From the NCBI GenBank assembly GCA_903909905.1, contig CAIVXP010000395.1, forward strand, positions 1 to 24,717: a DNA stretch of 24,717 nucleotides, read 5' to 3'. The stretch is from Akkermansiaceae bacterium (GTDB lineage Bacteria > Verrucomicrobiota > Verrucomicrobiia > Verrucomicrobiales > Akkermansiaceae). A model generated the notes under the pieces. The model was not told the origin of the DNA. It searched no databases and saw only the letters and a list, made by a program, of their open reading frames with translations. This document shows positions 16,767 to 23,218 of the stretch, one piece after another (positions within the stretch are counted from its first letter, which is position 1; each line of letters opens with the position of its first letter). The position numbers were made by a program, and so were the translations under genes.

Positions 16767-17510
16767 ATGAACAGCGTGATTCAAAACCAGTGGAGGGGCT
16801 TGCGCTCCCAAGCGAAGTTGCGGTTGGAGACGAGAAATTACGCCAATGCAGCGCTTGCCAGCCGGGTGGCTGGGGACGGCATCGGTGTGTCCGACGCGAT
16901 TTCGGCCAGGGCCGAGCTGAATGATTGTTGGATCCCGGGCGTGGAGGTTTTTCCGAGAAGGGTGTACCCGCAAAAGGGCAGAGGGCATTTTGCCGAGTTG
17001 GCGCGGCTTGATGACGGGGTGCTTTCAAGGATAGGCCTGCTTCCCCGGCAATGGGCATCGGCGATGATGCATCGCGACAGTGCGAAAGGTTTTCACATTC
17101 ATCCACCGTATTTGCCAGACGATGTCTCCCCTGGTGAGTGGTTCAACGATTTGTATGTCGCGAACGCCGAGGATTATTCGCGCCGTCCTTATCATCTCGA
17201 ACAATGGGATGTGATGTTTTTCCTGACGGGAATTTGCGAGATGATTCTGGTGGATGAGAGGGAGGGTATGCGGCGACGCGTGATGCGCCTGATCATCTCC
17301 GGCGACATGCGCAGTGGTCCCGATACCGGCGGCGTGGTGATTCCTCCGGGCGTGGGGCATGCAATCCGCAGCATTGGAGCTGAGGATCTGATCATGGTTT
17401 ACGGCACGAGCACTTTGTTTAATCCGCAGTGGGAGGGGCGCATTGCAAGCCGGGTTGAGAATGCTCCGTTGCCGGAGGACTGGATCGACCACCTTGAGTG
17501 GGGGATCTGA
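16767..17510 (+). CDS. Divergent RmlC-like cupin following rmlA
   Basis: The 247-residue protein sits where rmlC is expected. Its C-terminal two thirds resemble an RmlC-type cupin: G-F-H-I-H at 108-112 and V-I-P-P-G-V-G-H-A-I around 191-200, plus an acidic strand C-E-M-I-L-V-D-E-R that recalls the RmlC core. However, the region that normally carries the active-site lysine reads E-Q-W-D-V-M, and the usual tyrosine position appears to be F218 in L-F-N-P-Q-W-E-G. The first 95 residues or so are unlike RmlC. It may be an unusual epimerase, a different isomerase, or a sugar-binding protein. ATG at 16767 is preceded by an in-frame TTG at 16764. Function is inferred from position and partial motif matches. 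Confidence 0.65.
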   Translation: MNSVIQNQWRGLRSQAKLRLETRNYANAALASRVAGDGIGVSDAISARAELNDCWIPGVEVFPRRVYPQKGRGHFAELARLDDGVLSRIGLLPRQWASAMMHRDSAKGFHIHPPYLPDDVSPGEWFNDLYVANAEDYSRRPYHLEQWDVMFFLTGICEMILVDEREGMRRRVMRLIISGDMRSGPDTGGVVIPPGVGHAIRSIGAEDLIMVYGTSTLFNPQWEGRIASRVENAPLPEDWIDHLEWGI

Positions 17511-17582
17511 CCGGTGGTCGCACAGCCATTACAAGGTGTGTTGCGGCCGAATTTTTTGAATTTGATGATCGAGAAAAAACAT

Positions 17583-18230
17583 ATGAACAACATGAAGACA
17601 AAAAGAGATATTAGTGTCGGCAGGCGGACATGTTGCCTGATCGTTGGAGGTTTGTCGGTGCTGACCATGGTCGCCGGCATGATTGGATGCACGAATGGCG
17701 GCGGATCGGCTGCGGTTCCGGCAGAAGCGAGGGTCGCCGGTTTTGGCGGCGTCCTTTCGGCGGGAGATGAGATCAAGGTTTCATTCCGAGGTGCGCCGGA
17801 AATGGACACGCGCCAAAAAATTCCTGCCAACGGCCGGGTCAGTTTGCCGACGGTTGGTGACGTGCTGGCGGCTGGGCAAACGATTGCCGGTCTGCAGTCG
17901 TATTTGACCGCACTTTACCAACCGCATCTGCAAGATGCGAATGTTCAAGTGTCGCTCGAGAATGCTGCGGCTGGCGTATATGTTTCCGGTGAAGTGTTGC
18001 GGCCTGGACGAATTCCACTTGATCGGCCGATGACCGCGCTTGAGGCGGTGATGGAGACGGGTGGTTTCACACGCATGGCCAATCCGAAGCAGGTAGTCCT
18101 GGTGCGCAACCAGAATGGCCGGAGCATGCGCTATGTGCTCAACATGAATGATGCGCTCACTGCGGCACAAAGCAGCCCGTTTTACGTGAGGCCATTCGAT
18201 GTGATTTATGTGAAACAAAGCGTCTGGTAG
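17583..18230 (+). CDS. Polysaccharide biosynthesis/export lipoprotein (Wza/poly_export-SLBB type)
   Basis: The 215-residue protein has a basic N-terminus, a hydrophobic segment and a likely lipobox ending at C36 (G-M-I-G-C), so it should be an outer-membrane or periplasmic lipoprotein. A poly_export domain begins near residue 55 with L-S-A-G-D-E-I-K-V-S-F and continues through S-L-P-T-V-G-D-V-L-A-A-G-Q-T. One SLBB-like domain follows from V-Y-V-S-G-E-V-L-R-P-G. It is smaller than full Wza, which is common for PVC and myxobacterial export proteins with a single SLBB domain. ATG at 17583 is chosen from several in-frame starts because GAG lies about 9 bases upstream and the signal peptide follows. 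It is the last gene of the polysaccharide operon. Confidence 0.9.
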   Translation: MNNMKTKRDISVGRRTCCLIVGGLSVLTMVAGMIGCTNGGGSAAVPAEARVAGFGGVLSAGDEIKVSFRGAPEMDTRQKIPANGRVSLPTVGDVLAAGQTIAGLQSYLTALYQPHLQDANVQVSLENAAAGVYVSGEVLRPGRIPLDRPMTALEAVMETGGFTRMANPKQVVLVRNQNGRSMRYVLNMNDALTAAQSSPFYVRPFDVIYVKQSVW

Positions 18231-18260
18231 AACCGGGATCGTCATTCCATTCCTCCAATA

Positions 18261-18290
18261 AAACCCGACGGGAAACCGTTGGGTTTTTTT
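18261..18290 (+). terminator. Rho-independent terminator after the polysaccharide operon
   Basis: An 11-bp stem (one G-T pair) of AAACCCGACGG and CCGTTGGGTTT closes a GAAA tetraloop and runs straight into a seven-base T-tract. It lies 30 bases after the export-lipoprotein stop and separates that operon from the arsenic genes. Confidence 0.92.
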
Positions 18291-18358
18291 ATTGCCCACA
18301 AAAGGAGCTGCGAAAATTGGATTAAAATTTCATTTGAAAGGTGATTTTGAATTCGACA

Positions 18359-18382
18359 AATCGTGAAATATCGTGACGATAA
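18359..18382 (+). promoter_or_regulatory. Candidate ArsR operator upstream of arsR
   Basis: TATCGT-G-ACGATA is a perfect 6-bp-arm inverted repeat at 18369-18381. The heptamer ATCGTGA is also repeated directly ten bases apart (18360 and 18370). It lies just upstream of the arsR ATG in an AT-rich gap, as expected for autoregulation by ArsR. No convincing -35/-10 pair could be fixed by eye. Confidence 0.45.
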
Positions 18383-18390
18383 ATCTCGTC

Positions 18391-18765
18391 ATGAGTGAGC
18401 CCCATGCATTTTTTCGTGCGCTGGCCGACGAGACGCGCTGGCGGATTGTCCGCCTAGTGAGCGATCGGGCGTTGTGCGTCTGCGAGTTGGCGGACATTCT
18501 GGAAATGCCCCAATCTTCGGTTTCGAGTCATGTGCAGATTGTCCGCAAAGCGGGTCTGCTTGAGAGTGAGACCTGCGGGAAGTGGACTTATTTTCGAATT
18601 GCACGGGCCCATCTGCCTTTGCTGAAGGTGCTTGCGAAGAGTTTTCCGTCGGTTCGTTCGGCGGATGTGAAGCGGGCGGAACTTCGGATGGCGCGGCGGG
18701 AAAGCAGCTGCTGCCCTGGGCCGGTGAAGTTGGCCAAAACCAGAAAAAACATCGTACATTCATGA
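18391..18765 (+). CDS. arsR: ArsR-family metalloregulatory repressor
   Basis: The 124-residue winged-helix repressor has the ArsR core: L-A-D-E-T-R-W-R-I-V at residues 11-20, the metal-sensing C29-V-C31-E-L-A-D at the start of the DNA-recognition helix, and S-S-V-S-S-H-V within the recognition helix. C-x-C in that place is the As(III)/Sb(III) sensing site of classical ArsR. C62 and a C107-C108 pair near the tail are extra candidate thiol ligands. It should bind its own promoter and release on arsenite. ATG at 18391 is used; an in-frame GTG at 18373 lies inside the candidate operator and is less likely. The stop overlaps the next start (ATGA). Confidence 0.92.
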   Translation: MSEPHAFFRALADETRWRIVRLVSDRALCVCELADILEMPQSSVSSHVQIVRKAGLLESETCGKWTYFRIARAHLPLLKVLAKSFPSVRSADVKRAELRMARRESSCCPGPVKLAKTRKNIVHS

Positions 18766-19241
18766 CCTTTGCCGAACTAAAATCACTGCTTTCAAAGCAT
18801 TCGGAGCATTATTTCCGGCTGGCCTTGCCGGACGGATCGGCGGTGCCGGTGTCGTTTCACATCACCGAGATTGGTGCCGTCAGCAAGACCTTCATCGATT
18901 GCGGTGGCACGCTGCGCAAGCGCGAGACCTGCCAGCTGCAGGTGTGGGTGGGCGAGGATTACAACCACCGCATTGAGACCGGCAAGATGGCCGGCATCCT
19001 AGAGAAAGGCAAAGCCCTGCTGCCCGATGACAGCGTGCCCGTTGAGATTGAGTATGAGGACCGTGTGATTTCGCAGTACACCATCGACGGCTTCGATCTG
19101 AATGACGATGCGGTCGTCCTACGTCTTGCCAACAAACACACCGAGTGCCTTGCTCCGGAGTTGTGCGGTTTGCCATCGATTGATCGCCTGCCATCGATTG
19201 GCGGGTCCTCCTCCTGTTGCGGTCCAAGCGGCTGCTGCTGA
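18762..19241 (+). CDS. DUF6428-family protein of ars operons
   Basis: The 159-residue protein matches the DUF6428 family, which recurs between arsR and arsenate reductase genes in many bacteria; no function is established. It starts by ATGA overlap with arsR, so the two are translationally coupled. Visible features include a S-F-H-I-T-E-I-G segment near residue 30, C-G-G-T-L-R-K-R-E-T-C-Q-L-Q-V-W near residue 50, and a cysteine-rich tail C152-C153-G-P-S-G-C158-C159. The vicinal thiols suggest soft-metal (arsenite) binding. That is inference from composition and context, not a demonstrated property. Confidence 0.85.
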   Translation: MTFAELKSLLSKHSEHYFRLALPDGSAVPVSFHITEIGAVSKTFIDCGGTLRKRETCQLQVWVGEDYNHRIETGKMAGILEKGKALLPDDSVPVEIEYEDRVISQYTIDGFDLNDDAVVLRLANKHTECLAPELCGLPSIDRLPSIGGSSSCCGPSGCC

Positions 19242-19261
19242 AAATTTAACTAAAAAAATGC

Positions 19262-19699
19262 ATGAAACCACCTGCCATTCTCATTCTTTGCACCGGTAAC
19301 AGTTGCCGATCCCACCTCGCCGAAGGAATTCTGCAGGCTGTGTTGGGCGAAAAATTTCGGGTCGAAAGCGCCGGATCAAAGCCTGCCGGATATGTGCACC
19401 CGCTCGCCATCAAGGCGATGGCCGAAATCGGAATCGACATCAGCCATCACCGCTCAAAGCACCTCGACGAGTTTCTTAATGATCAAGTTGCGACCGTGAT
19501 CACAGTGTGTGGCAATGCGGATCAAGCTTGCCCGATTTTTCCGGGTCAACTGAACCGACATCATTGGGGCTTTGATGATCCGGCACACGCTGTTGGCACC
19601 GAGGAAGAGCAGATGGCTGTTTTCCGCCGTGTGCGCGACGAAATCCGCCGAGTTTTCCAGGCGTATGCCGCAGGCTTGCTCGATGCACGGGCCAAGTGA
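19262..19699 (+). CDS. arsC: Arsenate reductase, thioredoxin-coupled (LMW-PTP-like) type
   Basis: The 145-residue protein reduces arsenate to arsenite. The phosphatase-like P-loop C10-T-G-N-S-C15-R-S binds the oxyanion. C83 and C90 in V-C-G-N-A-D-Q-A-C are the redox cysteines that relay the disulfide, and D105 in F-D-D-P is the general acid position. This set matches the S. aureus pI258-type ArsC rather than the glutaredoxin-type enzyme of E. coli. It is the third gene of the arsR-DUF6428-arsC unit and ends 9 bases before the convergent alaS. No arsenite pump gene follows. Confidence 0.96.
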   Translation: MKPPAILILCTGNSCRSHLAEGILQAVLGEKFRVESAGSKPAGYVHPLAIKAMAEIGIDISHHRSKHLDEFLNDQVATVITVCGNADQACPIFPGQLNRHHWGFDDPAHAVGTEEEQMAVFRRVRDEIRRVFQAYAAGLLDARAK

Positions 19700-19708
19700 T
19701 TTTTTCTA

Positions 19709-22700
19709 CTAAGACCTTAGTAGCTCTCCCGCCTTCGCCTTGATTTCTGGCAGCTTCTCGCGATCTGGTGCGGCGCCACGTGCCTGATCCGGCTTGCCGC
19801 CACCTTTGCCGCCGGCGATGGCGGCGAGGTCGCGGAGTAGATCACCGGCTTTGAGGCCGGCGGCAATCGCGTCGGCGCCGCAGTGGGTGGCAAGGTGGAG
19901 CTTTTCGCCATCATCGACGACGAGCAACGCGGCTTTGGAGAAATTCTTTTTCTTGAGGCCGTTTTGAAGTTCCTGAAGCAAGGAGGCATCGGACTCAAAG
20001 GAAACGATGATCGGCTCGCCTTTGGCGATGAGTTCGGCGAGTGCTTCGTCGGCGAGTCGGGCGGCTTGCGACGATTGGATTTTTTTGATGCGCTTTTCCG
20101 CTTCGATCGCGGCCTGCTGGGTTTCCTCGAGCGTGCGTTGACCGTGGGCGAAAGTGGCGTTGATCTGTGTGATGTCGGCGCGTTCGGCGAGCATCGCGGC
20201 CATGATGTGCGGGAAGTCGTTCACGGTCACCGCGGCTTCACCAAGCGTGGCGAGTTTCTCATTGGCGGCGGCGAGCTTCGCGCGAGCGGCTTTGAGTTCC
20301 TGATCCCATTTCTCGACCGATTCGTTGAGGTGCGCCCATGCCGCATCACCGCAGACCGCCTCGATGCGGCGAACGCCGGATGCGATGGCGCCTTCGGATT
20401 TGATTTTGAAAAGGCCGATGGCGCCGGTGTTGCGGACATGCGTGCCGCCGCAGAGTTCCTGCGAGTAACCGTTGAGCTCGTGCGCCTTGCCGCCGATCTG
20501 CACGACGCGGACGACATCGCCGTACTTGTCGCCAAAGAACTGCATGATGTCGGCGCGGCCCTTGATATCGGCATGTTTTACTTCGGTCCAAGAAACCGAA
20601 TCGTTGGCCTTGATGGCGGCGTTGACCTTTTCCTCCATCGCCGCGAGTTGCTCCGGAGTGACAGCGGCGCTGTTGAAGTCGAAGCGCAGGCGGTTCTCAT
20701 CGACGGAAGAGCCTTGCTGCGCGGCGTCCTTCGAGACGACTTCGTGGAGCGCCCAATGCAGCAGGTGCGTGGCAGTGTGATGGGCTTCGATCGGGCGGCG
20801 ACGCGAGGCCTCGACCTTGAGAATCACTTTCTCGCCGACTTTGATTTCGCTCGATGAGGCGACGATGATCGCACGGGCCTTGCCGATTTGTTGGACGCCG
20901 GTGACGGGTATCGGGGCTTGGCGGTTGGAAACCGCCGCCACGGTGCCGGTGTCGCCGCTTTGTCCGCCCATCTCGGCGTAGAAGGGGGTCTTGTCGGTGA
21001 TGACGAAAAGCGAATCGTCCTGCGGGTGGACTTCGAGGACGCTTGCTTCGCATTCATCCGTATCGAAGCCGGTGAATTCAGTGACCGCATCGGTCGAGAT
21101 CTCGAGCGCGCGCACGACGGTGGATTTTTTCGCAGCGCGCGAGCGTTCCTGTTGTTGCTCCATCAGTGCCTCGAAGCGTGGCATGTCGACCTTGAGCCCG
21201 CGTTCGGCGCAGAGCAATTCGGTGAGGTCGATTGGAAAGCCGAAGGTGTCGTAGAGTTCGAACGCGATGTCTCCGGAGAGGGTCGGGGAGAACACGCGCC
21301 CTCGCGTGTCGTCGGAAGCGCCCTCGCTTGCGACTTGCTGCGCAAACTCGCGGCACCATGTCCACTGGTATTCCTGTGCTTGTTTTACGAGTTCATCACG
21401 CACGGGGTTGTAGATCACATAATCGTATTTTTCGATGAGGTCCGATTCGCTACGGATCAGTCGGTCGAAGGACTCTTTTTCCCAAAGGTGCCTGATATTT
21501 TCATTCCCCGTGGCCTCACGACGCGCCTTGAGGATTTTGTGGGAGGTGGCAGACTTGATGGGTTGAAGGATCTCAGTAAGTGAATAAAACTCTGGATTCC
21601 CCACAGCGGGGTGCGATTTGATGTTTGGTTCGATGAGCAGGTGGACGTGATCTGGCATCACGCATGCAGCATAAAGATGCATCTGGCGGGATTCATGGGC
21701 ATGCAGGATGGATCCAAGGACGATATCGCGTTCTTCTTCGCTTAGGACGTCACGATCCAGTGTGGTGAAGGTGACCATGTATTTGCCCCATGGTCGCTCG
21801 AAATGGGGCAGGTTACGGCGCGCGTAGGTGGGCTCTGAAACGCCCTTCGGCGAGGGCGCCGAAGGGGACACGCGAGGGCGCGTGTGCTCCCCCATCGCTT
21901 CTTCGAAGCGTTTCAATCCGCGGTCGAGCGTTTGGTTGAAGCTGGCTTCTTCCTGCTCGAGGGTTTGGCGGATGACGGATTCGCGGGTTTTGAGTTCCGG
22001 GAAGACGCTGCCCATTTGGGCGACGAGAGTTTCGACGAGGGCACCGAAAAATGGCTTGTCGCCCGAGAATCCGAGTTGGCGTCCATATCTCACGGCGCGG
22101 CGCAGGATTCTACGAAGGACATAGTTTCTACCGTTGTTGCCGGGCATGATGCCATCGGCGATCGAGAAACTGAGTGTGCGGAGGTGGTCGGCGATCACGC
22201 GGAAGGCGATCGCAGTTTTCATTTCCTCGTTGAATGCCGAGCGATCGGCGCCGAGCTCGGGGTAAATGTTTACATAAGTCTTGCCGCTGAGTTCTTCGAG
22301 CTTGCGGAAGATCGGAGTGAAAACATCGGTGGCGTAGTTCGAGGGTTTTTTCGAGAAATCGGTGAAACCCTTGGTGTTTTGGATGATCGAGCATGCGCGC
22401 TCAAAGCCCATGCCGGTGTCGACATGCTTCGCGGGCAGCTCGCGGAATGTGCCATCGGCCTCGGCGTTGTATTGAATGAAGACGAGGTTCCAAATCTCGA
22501 TGCAGAGGTCGGAGTCGTTGTTGACGAGCTTACCTTGCGAGTCGCCGTTCGGTGTGAGGTCGACATGAAGCTCCGAGCATGGACCGCAGGGGCCGGTCTC
22601 GCCCATCATCCAGAAGTTGTCTTTCACATTTCCATTTACGATGTTTATCGTAGGATCAACACCCTTTGAGCGAAAGAGGGCTGCCCAGACATCCCATGCT

Positions 22701-23128
22701 TCTTGGTCGAACTCGCCAGGGTCGCCGGGTTTCGGTGCGTAGACCGATGCGTAGAGGCGGTTGGCCGGAAGGCCCCAGCGTTCGACGACGAGCTCCCATG
22801 CCCATTGGATCGCTTCGGTTTTAAAATAGTTTCCAAACGACCAGTTTCCGAGCATCTCGAAAAAGGTGTGGTGGTAGGTGTCGTAGCCGACATCCTCGAG
22901 GTCGTTGTGTTTGCCGCCGGCGCGGATGCACTTCTGTGTGTCGGCCGCGCGGGGTGGATCGTAGGGGGCTTTCTCGACGCCGAGGAAATAGGGCACGAAG
23001 GGATTCATGCCGGCGTTGGTGAAAAGAAGTCCGGGCGATTGCGGCAGCAGCGATGCTGAGGGCACGATGCTGTGTTGTTTCTCGCGGAAGAAATCGAGGA
23101 ATGAATTGCGGATCTCGGCGGCGGTCAT
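19709..23128 (-). CDS. alaS: Alanyl-tRNA synthetase with an in-frame RAYT transposase insertion
   Basis: AlaRS charges tRNA-Ala in the cytoplasm. The class II aminoacylation domain is at residues 1-240 (T-Q-K-C-I-R-A-G-G-K-H-N-D-L, F-F-E-M-L-G-N-W-S-F-G) and the tRNA-recognition domain follows. The editing domain has H784/H788 in H-H-T-A-T-H and C893/H897 in C-G-G-T-H. The C-Ala region ends with G-G-G-K-P-D-Q-A-R-G. At 1139 residues it is about 200 longer than usual. The excess is residues 413-615, a complete HUH/Y1 transposase with flanking palindromes between R-F-E-E-A-M and L-S-G-D-I-A-F-E-L-Y-D-T-F-G-F-P, segments nearly adjacent in other AlaRS. No stop or frameshift interrupts the frame, and tandem TAG stops end it. 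The host part alone would be about 936 residues. Whether the full fusion is made is unproven. Confidence 0.97.
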   Translation of the reverse strand: MTAAEIRNSFLDFFREKQHSIVPSASLLPQSPGLLFTNAGMNPFVPYFLGVEKAPYDPPRAADTQKCIRAGGKHNDLEDVGYDTYHHTFFEMLGNWSFGNYFKTEAIQWAWELVVERWGLPANRLYASVYAPKPGDPGEFDQEAWDVWAALFRSKGVDPTINIVNGNVKDNFWMMGETGPCGPCSELHVDLTPNGDSQGKLVNNDSDLCIEIWNLVFIQYNAEADGTFRELPAKHVDTGMGFERACSIIQNTKGFTDFSKKPSNYATDVFTPIFRKLEELSGKTYVNIYPELGADRSAFNEEMKTAIAFRVIADHLRTLSFSIADGIMPGNNGRNYVLRRILRRAVRYGRQLGFSGDKPFFGALVETLVAQMGSVFPELKTRESVIRQTLEQEEASFNQTLDRGLKRFEEAMGEHTRPRVSPSAPSPKGVSEPTYARRNLPHFERPWGKYMVTFTTLDRDVLSEEERDIVLGSILHAHESRQMHLYAACVMPDHVHLLIEPNIKSHPAVGNPEFYSLTEILQPIKSATSHKILKARREATGNENIRHLWEKESFDRLIRSESDLIEKYDYVIYNPVRDELVKQAQEYQWTWCREFAQQVASEGASDDTRGRVFSPTLSGDIAFELYDTFGFPIDLTELLCAERGLKVDMPRFEALMEQQQERSRAAKKSTVVRALEISTDAVTEFTGFDTDECEASVLEVHPQDDSLFVITDKTPFYAEMGGQSGDTGTVAAVSNRQAPIPVTGVQQIGKARAIIVASSSEIKVGEKVILKVEASRRRPIEAHHTATHLLHWALHEVVSKDAAQQGSSVDENRLRFDFNSAAVTPEQLAAMEEKVNAAIKANDSVSWTEVKHADIKGRADIMQFFGDKYGDVVRVVQIGGKAHELNGYSQELCGGTHVRNTGAIGLFKIKSEGAIASGVRRIEAVCGDAAWAHLNESVEKWDQELKAARAKLAAANEKLATLGEAAVTVNDFPHIMAAMLAERADITQINATFAHGQRTLEETQQAAIEAEKRIKKIQSSQAARLADEALAELIAKGEPIIVSFESDASLLQELQNGLKKKNFSKAALLVVDDGEKLHLATHCGADAIAAGLKAGDLLRDLAAIAGGKGGGKPDQARGAAPDREKLPEIKAKAGELLRS
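21285..21334 (+). repeat. REP-like double hairpin, left end of the RAYT element
   Basis: GGAG is followed by ACACGCG-CCCT-CGCGTGT, a perfect 7-bp stem at 21292-21309. One base later comes a second stem at 21311-21334 (GTCG-g-AAGCG around CCCT, paired with CGCTT-g-CGAC, one mismatch). Both loops are CCCT. The arrangement is the mirror image of the right end. It encodes the T-R-G-R-V-F-S-P region of the fusion. No T-tract, so not a terminator. Confidence 0.92.
21843..21892 (-). repeat. REP-like double hairpin, right end of the RAYT element
   Basis: Read on the minus strand, GGAG is followed by ACACGCG-CCCT-CGCGTGT (21868-21885). After one base comes a perfect 10-bp stem CCCTTCGGCG-CCCT-CGCCGAAGGG (21843-21866). 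Stem lengths, the one-base spacer and the CCCT loops equal those of the left end. The sequence is an inverted copy of the left repeat over its first 25 bases or so, with one substitution. It is translated as T-R-P-R-V-S-P-S-A-P-S. Confidence 0.92.
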
Positions 23129-23186
23129 GGGGGTGCGCGAAAGGTGCGGGTGAAGGCCGCGGAGCTTGGGCGAGACCGCAGGTGAA

Positions 23187-23218
23187 GTAAAGCCCGGGAG
23201 GCGAGGTGCCCGGCTTAC
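23187..23218 (-). repeat. Imperfect inverted repeat between the aminopeptidase gene and alaS
   Basis: GTAAAGCCCGGG pairs with CCCGGCTTAC with two bulged bases around a 10-base loop. It overlaps the aminopeptidase stop and lies upstream of alaS on the same strand. There is no T-tract, so a classical intrinsic terminator is unlikely. It may be an attenuating RNA hairpin or a degenerate intergenic palindrome. Confidence 0.35.

Larger units (their letters stand above)
21285..21892 (-). mobile_element. REP-associated tyrosine transposase (RAYT) element inside alaS
   Basis: The 608-bp element is delimited by inverted GGGGAG/CTCCCC ends. Its coding part corresponds to AlaRS-fusion residues about 435-592 and is a full Y1_Tnp/RAYT domain. 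It has the N-terminal R-R-N-L-P-H-F-E signature and Y-M-V-T-F, then the HUH metal motif H494-V-H496 in M-P-D-H-V-H-L-L-I-E. Y570 in Y-V-I-Y-N-P-V-R is the probable nucleophile. RAYTs nick and join single-stranded REP DNA. This copy has no start codon before its core and no stop after it, so it can be made only as part of AlaRS unless an internal start is used. All recognisable catalytic residues are kept, so it is either young or under selection. It is not an intein, because splice-junction residues and intein blocks are absent. Confidence 0.93.

Noticed and set aside
19706..19723. Hairpin CTACTAAG/CTTAGTAG at the arsC-alaS convergence as a bidirectional terminator
   Set aside because: The loop would be only two bases, and the nearby T-run is on the wrong side for both transcripts. 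It overlaps the alaS stop codons and may be chance.
19883..20857. Long open frame on the + strand opposite alaS (and similar ones at 20888-21583 and 21884-22669)
   Set aside because: These are GC-rich antisense shadows of the alaS codons. They show no family motifs and no independent start signals.
21285..21334. REP hairpins as intrinsic terminators
   Set aside because: Neither end has a T-tract on either strand, and both are inside an open, translated frame.
21285..21892. The alaS insert as an intein
   Set aside because: There is no Cys/Ser at the N-terminal junction, no His-Asn plus Cys/Ser/Thr at the C-terminal junction, and no Hint or LAGLIDADG blocks. The insert has RAYT motifs and REP ends instead.
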